NCBI GenBank assembly: GCA_016218065.1
Contig: JACRFA010000011.1
Coordinates: forward strand, 1 to 41,607
Direction: 5' to 3'
DNA: 41,607 bases
DNA from: Ignavibacteriota bacterium
GTDB lineage: Bacteria > Bacteroidota > Ignavibacteria > UBA10030 > UBA6906
This document shows, in pieces, positions 25,432 to 34,071 of this stretch. The notes under the pieces are model-generated. The model was not told the DNA's origin, ran no database searches, and saw only the letters and a list, made by a program, of their open reading frames with translations. Each line of letters opens with the position of its first letter. Positions within the stretch are counted from its first letter, which is position 1. Both the position numbers and the translations under genes were made by a program.

Positions 25432-26691
25432 ATGTACGTGATAAATATCCTCAGCCTTATGCTCGCGGCAGTTGCTTTCTCCGCAACGGCGTCTCCGCCT
25501 CAAGAGCAGTCGTCTGCAAAGTATCTTGTGTATCCAAGCCAGCCCAGAGTGATAGTCGCAGAGAATGTCTTCACACTCGTTCTGGATGTTGATCGTGAAA
25601 ATGTTTCGGCCGTAAAGGTATTTGTTCCGTGGGACTCAACGTATCGTCTTGCTCTCTCATCAAAGGCAGAGAGAGCAAAGCGCGTTCAGGAAATAGCACT
25701 TTCACTACCGCAAGATTTGGTCGCGCAACAATTGCTCTTGCGCGTATTTCCCTACCACCAACCGATTGACTCTGAGGCAACAGGCTTCAACTTCTCAGCA
25801 AGGAAGGTTGCCACGGCGCTTCTCCTTGAAGACACAACACGCGGCATTGCAAAGTCTCTCTTCACTCGCGAAGGAAGTCCGTCAACCCTTCAGATCACAG
25901 GCTGGGCTCCACTCACGGTGCAGACGAAGGGCGAACGGAAACGCTTCTGTCAGGACAAGTACGTGGCTATACCCGTCACCGTGCTGCCAGGTCTGAACAC
26001 CATTCCGTATGAAATATTCTCCCCGTCAAACCAGCATGTTCAAAGTGACACGATATTCGTCTACTACAACATTGAACTCAGCAGCCGCGCTGTGCCAGAC
26101 GGTTTTACGAAACCGACATTTCACACTGCGGCGAACGACGCTCAATGTCTGCCGTGTCACAATGCCTCTTCCGGAAAACAAAAAGAGAAAGCCGCGTTGG
26201 ACTGCAATTCGTGTCACGCAGCGATGACGAAACAGAAGTCCGTACACGGTCTCCTCGCTGCAAATGATTGCACACAATGCCATGATGCGAAGCCCGGCTC
26301 CGGTTACAGAACACTCTATGCCCCGCATCAAGAGAACGCGAAGTGCTTCGAATGTCACGAAACGATCGGCAAAGACATAAAGGGAAAGAAGTTTGTGCAT
26401 GCGCCGCTCGCCGGAGGACAGTGCCATATCTGTCACTCGCCTCACGGCTCGCCAAACGTATTCCAGTTGAGAATGCCGGTCAATGACATCTGCGTATCAT
26501 GTCATGACGGGAAGGACGACAACAACCATCCAGTCGTTTTTCATCCGACAAGAGGCGGCGCCAATCCCCTCTCACCGTCCAGCGAGTTCACCTGTGCGAG
26601 CTGCCACTTTCCTCACGCGTCGGATAACAAAAACATGCTGGCATCAGAGGGCGGGTATTTCGCCTTGTGTCAACGATGTCATCAGAAGTAA
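25432..26691 (+). CDS. Octahaem c-type cytochrome
   Basis: This 419-residue exported cytochrome begins with a signal peptide (MYVINILSLMLAAVAFSATA). The first 220 residues are a haem-free beta-rich domain (PRVIVAENVFTLVLDVDREN). The C-terminal half holds eight CxxCH motifs: CLPCH, CNSCH, CTQCH, CFECH, CHICH, CVSCH, CASCH and CQRCH. Several lie in the pattern CxxCHxPH typical of doubled-CxxCH domains (CHSPHGSP, CHFPHASD). It is the first gene after the sigma-54 promoter and is followed within 15 bp by an NHL lipoprotein. Likely role: periplasmic or outer-membrane electron carrier. Confidence 0.92.
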   Translation: MYVINILSLMLAAVAFSATASPPQEQSSAKYLVYPSQPRVIVAENVFTLVLDVDRENVSAVKVFVPWDSTYRLALSSKAERAKRVQEIALSLPQDLVAQQLLLRVFPYHQPIDSEATGFNFSARKVATALLLEDTTRGIAKSLFTREGSPSTLQITGWAPLTVQTKGERKRFCQDKYVAIPVTVLPGLNTIPYEIFSPSNQHVQSDTIFVYYNIELSSRAVPDGFTKPTFHTAANDAQCLPCHNASSGKQKEKAALDCNSCHAAMTKQKSVHGLLAANDCTQCHDAKPGSGYRTLYAPHQENAKCFECHETIGKDIKGKKFVHAPLAGGQCHICHSPHGSPNVFQLRMPVNDICVSCHDGKDDNNHPVVFHPTRGGANPLSPSSEFTCASCHFPHASDNKNMLASEGGYFALCQRCHQK

Positions 26692-26705
26692 TAGGGACGA
26701 TTACA

Positions 26706-27746
26706 GTGAATGCAAAAGAGTTACTTCGAGATAAGCTATCCTGCAACATTGCATCATTGTTAGTTGCAGCAATTCTTGTTGGATGCGGCAGCTCTGAGCG
26801 AGTGATGAAGACGGATCAATTGGTGTGGCCGCCGCCGCCGGAACAACCCCGGATCAGATTCGTGCGAGAGTTCACCGACCGTAATTCCATTGAAGGCTCG
26901 GGCGCAAGTTGGCTTGCAACGCTTGCCGGCGAAGCGCCAAAAGACCGCATGTCGAAACCGTATGGAGTCGCTGCAGGACGAAACGGCAAGGTCTATGTCA
27001 CAGACACCGGCGAGAAACGCGTGTATGTGTTCGACACAAAGAACGCGAAGCTCTCATTTATTGGAACTACTGCCGCCGGTCCGTTGAGTCTTCCGCTTGG
27101 GATAGCAGCCGATTCTTCCGGATTAGTGTACGTCTCCGATGGCGCACTGAAGTCTGTCATGATGTATTCTGAAGACGGTTCGCTCGTTCGAGCCATAGGA
27201 AGCTCAAAAGACTTTGCAAACCCTGTCGGCATTGCACTCGATCAAGCGAAGCGCAGAATCTATGTCGTCGATTCCCAACTGCATGAGGTCAAGGCATTCA
27301 GCATGGAGGGGACATTTCTGTTTAAGTTTGGCAAGCGGGGAAATGAAGACGGGGAGTTCAACTTTCCGACGAACGTTGCTGTGGGGAAGGATGGGAAGAT
27401 CTATGTTGTTGAGACAATGAATGCGCGTGTTCAGGTGTTTGATTCCGAAGGGAAATTTCTTTTCACGTTCGGCTCGCTCGGCGATTCGTTTGGCCAGTTC
27501 ACGCGTCCGAAGGGCATCGCGCTAGACAGCGAAGGAAATATCTACGTTGTTGACGCCGCGTTCAACAATTTTCAAATATTTGATCCGAAGGGAACACTAC
27601 TGATGTTCGTCGGGACATTAGGGAAAGACCCCGGCATGTTCTGGCTTCCCGCCGGGGCGTGCGCCGACGAACAGGATCAGATCTACGTCGTCGATCAAAT
27701 GAACCAACGTGTGCAAGTATTCCAGTTCATCAAGCGCCCGCACTAA
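26706..27746 (+). CDS. NHL-repeat beta-propeller lipoprotein
   Basis: The protein has about 346 residues. The signal peptide ends in a lipobox (ASLLVAAILVGCGSS), so it is anchored in a membrane by a lipidated Cys. The motif LVWPPPPEQPRIRFVREF is followed by about six NHL blades, for example KPYGVAAGRNGKVYVTDTG and RPKGIALDSEGNIYVVD. Such propellers are found next to multihaem cytochromes and probably hold complexes together. I prefer the GTG at 26706, which has GGGA 8 bases upstream and lies after the cytochrome stop. An ATG at 26667 would overlap that gene by 25 bp. Confidence 0.85.
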   Translation: MNAKELLRDKLSCNIASLLVAAILVGCGSSERVMKTDQLVWPPPPEQPRIRFVREFTDRNSIEGSGASWLATLAGEAPKDRMSKPYGVAAGRNGKVYVTDTGEKRVYVFDTKNAKLSFIGTTAAGPLSLPLGIAADSSGLVYVSDGALKSVMMYSEDGSLVRAIGSSKDFANPVGIALDQAKRRIYVVDSQLHEVKAFSMEGTFLFKFGKRGNEDGEFNFPTNVAVGKDGKIYVVETMNARVQVFDSEGKFLFTFGSLGDSFGQFTRPKGIALDSEGNIYVVDAAFNNFQIFDPKGTLLMFVGTLGKDPGMFWLPAGACADEQDQIYVVDQMNQRVQVFQFIKRPH

Positions 27747-27839
27747 AGCATCAATCTTTGCGGTAGAGTTTTCTGCCTGTTGAGTGCAGAAAGACAGGAA
27801 CAAATCACTCAACTCACAACAACAAAAGGAGAATCAACA

Positions 27840-28514
27840 ATGCTACGCAATATCCTTGCTCTCTTCGTCCTCGTGACGATGGCAGCGACGGTGTCGCTTG
27901 CGCAAACAATTGTTGGCTCGAAGCATGATCTCTCCACAGGCGGCGGGATCACGAACAAGTCAACAAACGAAACGCAAGTCTGCATCTTCTGCCACACGCC
28001 GCACCAGACGACTGTGACAGCCACGCCACTTTGGAACAAGGTGCTGTCGTCACAGGCTAGCTACGGAGTCTATGCCAGTTCGTCAATGAATGCAACGCCT
28101 GCAGACATTGGCGGCGGAACAGGAACATCCAACCTGTGTATGAGTTGTCACGACGGTACCGTTGCAGTGAACAACTTGGGCAACAAATCAACTTTTGGAG
28201 TGCCCACAATGGGAAGCGGCGTCGAATTGGATGCAACCGGCAAGATTGCCGCCGGGCGGGATGCCAATTTGGGAACAAGCCTCACGAATGATCACCCGAT
28301 CAACTTTGACTATGATGCAACGCTTGCCACCAACGACGGTGGGTTGGTGACGCCTGTATCAACAGCCTGGGTGGACGCGGCACATACTATTCCGTTGTAT
28401 GGCGCAAAAGTCCAATGTGCTTCTTGCCATGACGCGCATAAGAGTACTCATGGCTCATTCATGCGCAAGAGCAACGCCGCGAGTGCGCTATGCGTTACTT
28501 GCCATACCAAGTAA
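27840..28514 (+). CDS. Tetrahaem c-type cytochrome (first paralogue)
   Basis: This 224-residue exported protein starts with a signal peptide (MLRNILALFVLVTMAATVSL, cleavage near AQ). It carries four haem motifs: CIFCH, CMSCH, CASCH and CVTCH. The mature N-terminus IVGSKHDLSTGG and the segment ETQVCIFCHTPH are shared with the tetrahaem protein at 33290 and with the 12-haem protein at 31320. AAGGAG lies 8 bases before the ATG. Size, four haems and the His-containing N-terminus recall filament-forming cytochromes of the OmcE type, but that relation is inference. Confidence 0.93.
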   Translation: MLRNILALFVLVTMAATVSLAQTIVGSKHDLSTGGGITNKSTNETQVCIFCHTPHQTTVTATPLWNKVLSSQASYGVYASSSMNATPADIGGGTGTSNLCMSCHDGTVAVNNLGNKSTFGVPTMGSGVELDATGKIAAGRDANLGTSLTNDHPINFDYDATLATNDGGLVTPVSTAWVDAAHTIPLYGAKVQCASCHDAHKSTHGSFMRKSNAASALCVTCHTK

Positions 28515-28547
28515 GCGAAAGCATTCTCTGTGAGAGACTGCAACACT

Positions 28548-28581
28548 CCTCGCCCGTCCCGGCACGTTGGGACAGGCGAGG
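28548..28581 (+). terminator. GC-rich hairpin between tetrahaem cytochrome and barrel gene
   Basis: The 13-base arms at 28548-28560 and 28569-28581 pair with a single C-A mismatch around an 8-base loop, followed by ACAATTTGTT. It lies 33 bases after the cytochrome stop codon. It could attenuate transcription or protect the cytochrome mRNA, giving more cytochrome than barrel. It also argues that the barrel gene starts downstream of it. Confidence 0.5.
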
Positions 28582-28606
28582 ACAATTTGTTGGTTCTCCG
28601 CAAGGG

Positions 28607-30319
28607 GTGTCGACAAGTCGGGCCACCGACCTTCGAACATCCTCGGCAATAGCACTTCTATTGGTTTTCTCGTTCTTGTTGTTTCAGAGCAACATCTTGC
28701 ATGCACAGTTCAAAACGATTCAAGGAAGCCTTGGGGGGCAATATGAAAACCAGAACTACAACTTTATAGGAACGACGAGTAGCTACGACAGATACCGCCA
28801 GCTAGCGAACGTTGGAATTACCGGCTATCTCTACAACCCCAATGTTGCAGAGTTCAATTTGCAGACAAGGTTCATCAACACAAACTCCACTATCTCAAAT
28901 GTGGGCAACACATCGAAGGAACGTAACACGTACCTAAATTATTACGATTTTTCTGCAGACCTTCTGCGTTCGACGCGGTATCCGCTCTCGGTGTCTCTGA
29001 AACGCGATGTGAGCACAATTGACGTGAGTGGTGAATTCGTGCCTTCGTTTTCGAACAAGATTCTGACGAACGGACACGGCTTTCGTTTTTCTCCCTCCTT
29101 GAAAGGCGGTTCTCTCAACCTCTCCTTCAACTACGATGGGACAAAGAGCGAGAGCCTCAATCCGCTCATCCCGTTGAATCAGTTCAATAGAACCATGCAA
29201 TTGGGGATGGATATGTCTGTCTCTAAGAAAACGAATATTGGCATGGAGCTGATTCAACGCGATCGGCAGGACTACATTTCACAAAAGAACTATCGAACAC
29301 GCGAGGTGCAGTTCCGGGGATTCACCCAGCCTGACGATTCCAATCACGTGTCGGTGAGCGCGAACTTCCTCAACGAGAGTCAGATCGACATGCTGAATTC
29401 CAATATGTTGTGGAATTCGCAGATGGCGGGCGACATGAACAATCAGGTCGCGGGTCAGTTCCGGTGGTCAAAGAACTTTGCCTTCACGACGTATGAGGGA
29501 CAAGTGAGAGACCAATTGGATATCGGGTTTTCACCTGAGTGGCGCGGTCTGTTTATCCTTTCCCATTCCGAAGGAAGGATGAAAGGGTTTGGAGTCGTTA
29601 CACCGCTCCGGACGACAACGGCGTCTGCAGGGGTGACGCATCTGAAGGAACTTGAACGGTACCAATTGAATTTTTCGTCGCACGCGACCTATAATAGGTT
29701 TCAATCGCATTCCTCGTATCAAACTCTTGAAGGCATCGCTTCGGGCGCCATCCGTACGAAAGGATTCTCGCTTGGCCAGGTATCACTAGCTGAACAAGTA
29801 ACGGTTCGTCGCTGGCTCTCGGTGTTCCCCCAGACACTACTCCAGAACTCTGTTTCAACGACGATAGAGAGCAATGCAATTCCGTTCGTGTTTCTGCACA
29901 CTGCCACGTCGTATCTTCTCACAAAAGATCTGACCGACCGTCCCTTCCGTTTGAACGAGAAGAATCTCGCGTTCTTGGCTGATGCAACCTATCGCTGGAG
30001 CAATGGCATTGTGGTGATGTTGACCCTACACTATGGAGTCAATCGAACCTGGTCAGAGAACTTCGGACGGAGCGTGCAAAACTATGGTGTGTCACTCCAA
30101 TTACCGAACATCCTCGACAACCTCAACCTGCAAGGTCGTGTGGCGAAAACGTTCGACAGGCTGTTGCGGACACACGAGTTCACGTACGATGCCGATATCA
30201 CATACAGCTGGCGCGCCATTGCTGTAACGGCGCGATGGGTTGGCTACTCCTTCTACTCCATGCGAAGGAACGATGTGTACATAACACTGAGCCGACCATT
30301 TCGATTCGATTTGGAATGA
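28607..30319 (+). CDS. Outer-membrane beta-barrel protein (porin-like)
   Basis: This protein of about 570 residues has a signal peptide (SSAIALLLVFSFLLFQSNIL, then HAQ) and a long series of amphipathic beta-strands alternating with polar turns (GITGYLYNPNVAEFNLQTRF, later DITYSWRAIAVTARWVGYSF). It ends in an aromatic-rich strand (ITLSRPFRFDLE), as outer-membrane barrels do. The open frame extends back to 28490, but a strong hairpin lies in between, so I place the start at GTG 28607. A start at 28490 is possible. Sitting among multihaem cytochromes, it is the best candidate for the sheath of a porin-cytochrome electron conduit (inference). Confidence 0.75.
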   Translation: MSTSRATDLRTSSAIALLLVFSFLLFQSNILHAQFKTIQGSLGGQYENQNYNFIGTTSSYDRYRQLANVGITGYLYNPNVAEFNLQTRFINTNSTISNVGNTSKERNTYLNYYDFSADLLRSTRYPLSVSLKRDVSTIDVSGEFVPSFSNKILTNGHGFRFSPSLKGGSLNLSFNYDGTKSESLNPLIPLNQFNRTMQLGMDMSVSKKTNIGMELIQRDRQDYISQKNYRTREVQFRGFTQPDDSNHVSVSANFLNESQIDMLNSNMLWNSQMAGDMNNQVAGQFRWSKNFAFTTYEGQVRDQLDIGFSPEWRGLFILSHSEGRMKGFGVVTPLRTTTASAGVTHLKELERYQLNFSSHATYNRFQSHSSYQTLEGIASGAIRTKGFSLGQVSLAEQVTVRRWLSVFPQTLLQNSVSTTIESNAIPFVFLHTATSYLLTKDLTDRPFRLNEKNLAFLADATYRWSNGIVVMLTLHYGVNRTWSENFGRSVQNYGVSLQLPNILDNLNLQGRVAKTFDRLLRTHEFTYDADITYSWRAIAVTARWVGYSFYSMRRNDVYITLSRPFRFDLE

Positions 30320-31323
30320 AACCAAGTGCCGCCATAATCATCGCTTGTCTTGTTGTTATCCCCGTTGGTGGGATGGCTCAACAACGATCGGCGGAAAATC
30401 TCTTCTGGCCTAAACCGCCGGACAAGCCTCGCATTCAGTTCCTGTACGCGTTTTGCGGAAAGCAAGATATGGGAATCGAGAAGTCTTTCTGGAGAAAGCT
30501 GGCCGATGTTGTCTTCGGGGAGGAGAGAGAAATAAACAGCATGGCCCGCCCCCAGGGTATTGCCGTGGACTCGAAAGGTTGCATCTACGTAACCGACATT
30601 GCCCTGAAAGGTGTGCATGTGTTTGATTTTGAGGAGAAGGAGCACACCCTTTTTCAAGGTGATGATGACCATCAGTTCGTTTCGCCGGTAGGCATTGCCG
30701 TTTCTCCGGATGGGATGCTCTACGTGTCTGATTCTGAAATCGGGGCTGTGTTGGTGTTCGATCCGGATGGGGATTACAAATTCACCATCTCAAAAGGATT
30801 GAAACGACCGACGGGAATTTGTTTGTCCTCCGGCGCGCTATACGTTGCGGACACAGGGTTGAATCGGGTTGTGGTGTTTGACGAGGCCGGCAATGAACGA
30901 TACCGCATTGGGAAGCGCGGGCTTGACGACACTGAGTTCAACTTTCCAATCGATGTACATGCTGAAGACTCTTCGGACAACAACCTTTACGTTGTGGATG
31001 CGATGAATTTTCGGATTCAGGTTCTTCGGCGCGAGGGAACGCTCGTTTCGAAGTTCGGCAAGTTAGGCGACGGCATCGGCGACTTTGCACGACCCAAGGG
31101 CGTCGCGCTTGACAGTGAGGAACATATCTACGTGACTGATGCCCTTTTTGATGTCATACAGGTTTTCGACAAACAAGGACAGATATTGTTGGCATTCGGC
31201 GGTTCAGGGAGAGGATTCGGGAGTTTTTCATTGCCCACCGGTCTTGCGATAGATGTGAAGGATCGTATCTACGTCGTGGACTCCGGCAATAAACGCGTCC
31301 AAGTGTTCCAGTATTTGCGATGA
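30316..31323 (+). CDS. NHL-repeat beta-propeller protein
   Basis: This 335-residue exported propeller begins MKPSAAIIIACLVVIPVGG with signal cleavage near MAQQ. Like the lipoprotein at 26706 it has the entry motif LFWPKPPDKPRIQFLYAF, then six NHL blades (RPQGIAVDSKGCIYVTD, ARPKGVALDSEEHIYVTD). It lacks a lipobox. The ATG overlaps the barrel gene stop (ATGA), and its own stop overlaps the next cytochrome start, so the three genes are translationally coupled and probably form one complex. Confidence 0.88.
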   Translation: MKPSAAIIIACLVVIPVGGMAQQRSAENLFWPKPPDKPRIQFLYAFCGKQDMGIEKSFWRKLADVVFGEEREINSMARPQGIAVDSKGCIYVTDIALKGVHVFDFEEKEHTLFQGDDDHQFVSPVGIAVSPDGMLYVSDSEIGAVLVFDPDGDYKFTISKGLKRPTGICLSSGALYVADTGLNRVVVFDEAGNERYRIGKRGLDDTEFNFPIDVHAEDSSDNNLYVVDAMNFRIQVLRREGTLVSKFGKLGDGIGDFARPKGVALDSEEHIYVTDALFDVIQVFDKQGQILLAFGGSGRGFGSFSLPTGLAIDVKDRIYVVDSGNKRVQVFQYLR

Positions 31324-33269
31324 GATTACAGCAACACATATTCATCGGGCGAGCATCTGCAATGTCTGTGCTTCTGTGCCTGACATATACACCGATGCCA
31401 CTGCATGCGCAAGTAGCACAGTCCAAGCACAATCTGTCCGTGTCCGGCTCCGGAACGATTAGAGCAACAACGGAGCAGGAGATTTGTAAGTTCTGCCACA
31501 TTCCGCACAAGGCATCGCCATCAGTACCACTGTGGGACCACACGATGTCTTCTGTTTCGTATTCTCGTTACACAAGCAGCACGTTTACATCCACGTACAA
31601 GACTCAGTATCCGAGCAGTTCATCGAAGCTCTGTCTATCGTGCCATGATGGAACGATTGCCATAGGCTCCATCAGTACTGGTCAAATCACGATCAGCGGA
31701 GGAGCGTCGCTTGATCCAGATCAGTCACTTGCCGCAGGCACAACAAGCAACATCGGCGGGGCAACCAGCACAAATCTCACCGATGATCATCCAATCTCTA
31801 TCGGAACACCGCACTTTTCGGCAGCACAATATAATTGCAGCGGGTGTCACTATCCGCGACCGAATAACATTGTACAGGTGGAATGCGTGCGATGTCACGA
31901 CCCACATAGTGAATCGAAGGACGGTGCCACGAAAAAATTTCTCTCGCAAAGCAATCAATCATCGGCGCTTTGCAGAACATGCCACAAGAAAACATATTGG
32001 GCAACAAACCCATCCATCCATCAATCATCAACAAAGACGACGCCCACTGGATGGAGTCATAATGGTTATGCGACCGTAGCGACAAATGGATGCGAAAGCT
32101 GCCACAAACCTCACACTGCCGGTAGTGCAACTCGCTTACTGAAAGCGGTTGAACAAAACACCTGCGATGGTTGCCATAAGGGTACCACCAATGCCGGAGT
32201 CACAGAAAAAAATGTGTCAAGCGAATCTGGAGGACCATTTGCAAAAACCTATCGCCATCCGACATACACCATGGACACCAAGCACAACCCGGTGAACGCT
32301 TCACCGATCACAAGCTCTCCGACGGAGATCTCTACCGATGTAAGCGGGTCAAACAGACACGCCGAATGTCCGGACTGTCACAACCCACATGGAGCAAAAA
32401 GCGGGTTGCACGCTGTCAAATCGAATTCGCTTTCAAACGCTCTGTCCGGTGTGTGGGGACTTGAACCAACTGCCGTTGCGAGTTGGACGCAGCCAAACGG
32501 CTTCACGCGTATCGATCCGGCGACAAAGGAATATCAGGTGTGCATGAAGTGCCATTCATACTACGGTCTTGGCTCTGCCCCGACGGGTGTCACGACAATC
32601 ATTGGTCCCTCTGGTACGAACATCACCGATCAGGCAATGGAGTACAACATCAATAACTATTCTGCTCATCCTGTAAAGGTTGGCGCGAATAGTCAAACAG
32701 GATCGTACGCCCCGAAGGCCTTGGCCTCGGCTCAAATGACCTCCGTCTGGAACACGGTTGGTACACAGACGATGTACTGCAGCGATTGTCATGGAAATGA
32801 TCAGGCAACTTCCACAACGGTAGCGCAGGGCCCTCATGGTTCCAACTACAAATACATGCTTACTGGAACGGCGAAATATTGGCCCACGAATGCTTCGGGG
32901 ACACTGTGGTCACTCAACGATATGCGAAGCAACTTGAACAGTTGGTCAACGAATCTGTTTTGTGTGAATTGCCATCCTTTGCATAGCGGCGGACAGTGGA
33001 AGAATAATGTCCACGAAAGAGACGACCACCAGGGTTCAAATATCTATTGCATTACGTGTCATGTGGTGGTGCCACACGGAACGAAACGCTCGCGGCTCAT
33101 TGGGTACGCGACCGATCCAAGTCCATACAACTACAATGGCGGAGCTACCTACGCGAAACTGGCGGTTAGCGGCTTCAGAAAAGCGAGCGGTCCGTTCGAT
33201 TACTCAGAAAATAACTGCACGTTCAACTCGGTTTGTCACGGCAATCAGAGTAACACATTCGATCCATAG
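31320..33269 (+). CDS. Dodecahaem c-type cytochrome
   Basis: This 649-residue secreted cytochrome has twelve CxxCH motifs: CKFCH, CLSCH, CSGCH, CVRCH, CRTCH, CESCH, CDGCH, CPDCH, CMKCH, CSDCH, CVNCH and CITCH. Near the C-terminus, CTFNSVCHG has five residues between the cysteines and might bind a thirteenth haem. The signal peptide is MRLQQHIFIGRASAMSVLLC onward, cleaved near LHAQ. The mature start AQSKHNLSVSG is related to the two tetrahaem proteins. The ATG overlaps the upstream propeller stop. Long Ser/Thr/Gly-rich loops suggest an extracellular location. Confidence 0.92.
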   Translation: MRLQQHIFIGRASAMSVLLCLTYTPMPLHAQVAQSKHNLSVSGSGTIRATTEQEICKFCHIPHKASPSVPLWDHTMSSVSYSRYTSSTFTSTYKTQYPSSSSKLCLSCHDGTIAIGSISTGQITISGGASLDPDQSLAAGTTSNIGGATSTNLTDDHPISIGTPHFSAAQYNCSGCHYPRPNNIVQVECVRCHDPHSESKDGATKKFLSQSNQSSALCRTCHKKTYWATNPSIHQSSTKTTPTGWSHNGYATVATNGCESCHKPHTAGSATRLLKAVEQNTCDGCHKGTTNAGVTEKNVSSESGGPFAKTYRHPTYTMDTKHNPVNASPITSSPTEISTDVSGSNRHAECPDCHNPHGAKSGLHAVKSNSLSNALSGVWGLEPTAVASWTQPNGFTRIDPATKEYQVCMKCHSYYGLGSAPTGVTTIIGPSGTNITDQAMEYNINNYSAHPVKVGANSQTGSYAPKALASAQMTSVWNTVGTQTMYCSDCHGNDQATSTTVAQGPHGSNYKYMLTGTAKYWPTNASGTLWSLNDMRSNLNSWSTNLFCVNCHPLHSGGQWKNNVHERDDHQGSNIYCITCHVVVPHGTKRSRLIGYATDPSPYNYNGGATYAKLAVSGFRKASGPFDYSENNCTFNSVCHGNQSNTFDP

Positions 33270-33289
33270 GCATAGGAGGAGATACAATT

Positions 33290-34060
33290 GTGAATAGGGC
33301 TTTCGCGTTTACAGCAAATATCAAAACAGCGGCAACGTCTATGCGGCTGCCGACCATTGTTGTTGGAATGATCTTTAGTGTTTGGATGGGAACGGCGCAA
33401 ACCGTCGTGAACTCCAAACACGATCTCTCGACAGGCAACACCGGAACGACGCAGTGGCAAAGTACGAACGAATCGCAAGTATGCATCTTCTGCCATACGC
33501 CCCACAAGTCCATTCCCGGTGTGAAGCCGCTCTGGAATAAATCGCTCCCATCGAACACCACGTTCTCCGTGTACAGTTCCCCGACGCTGGACGCTACTCC
33601 AAACCCCAATCTGGCAGGCAGTTATTCTCTTCTCTGTTTGAGTTGTCATGATGGTGTTACTGCAATGAACGCTCTCGTGAACACCTCAACCGTGGGTCAG
33701 CCCGCCATGGCTGGTAACTATACGAAGTTGGGTCAGGTGTACTATCCGGGAAGCATCTTCGCGGAGTTTCCCGGCGCGAACATCGGCGAAGGGTACGGCG
33801 GCGTTATCTCCAACAATCTTTCCAACGACCATCCGATAAACTTCGTGTATGATCCTGCACACCCGGATGTCACGAAAGGAACGCTGCACAATCCAGACAC
33901 GCAGCCGAGCGGCATCGGCGGAACAGTATCCCAGAAGATGCTCTACGACCATGTTCTGGAGTGCTCGTCGTGCCACAATCCTCACAACCCAACACATGCG
34001 CCGTTCCTCAAGAAATCAAATTCAAATAGTAGCCTTTGCTTGACATGCCACAACAAATAG
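33290..34060 (+). CDS. Tetrahaem c-type cytochrome (second paralogue)
   Basis: This 256-residue protein starts at a GTG, 10 bases after a perfect AGGAGG. The signal peptide runs to about GTAQ, then VVNSKHDLSTGN, the same mature N-terminus as the paralogue at 27840. Haem motifs are CIFCH, CLSCH, CSSCH and CLTCH, with the same spacing style (CHTPHKS, PLWNKSLPS, NDHPINFVYDP). It is clearly a duplication of the 27840 gene with a longer loop between haems 2 and 3. Confidence 0.93.
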   Translation: MNRAFAFTANIKTAATSMRLPTIVVGMIFSVWMGTAQTVVNSKHDLSTGNTGTTQWQSTNESQVCIFCHTPHKSIPGVKPLWNKSLPSNTTFSVYSSPTLDATPNPNLAGSYSLLCLSCHDGVTAMNALVNTSTVGQPAMAGNYTKLGQVYYPGSIFAEFPGANIGEGYGGVISNNLSNDHPINFVYDPAHPDVTKGTLHNPDTQPSGIGGTVSQKMLYDHVLECSSCHNPHNPTHAPFLKKSNSNSSLCLTCHNK

Positions 34061-34071
34061 TAGGAGACTAT

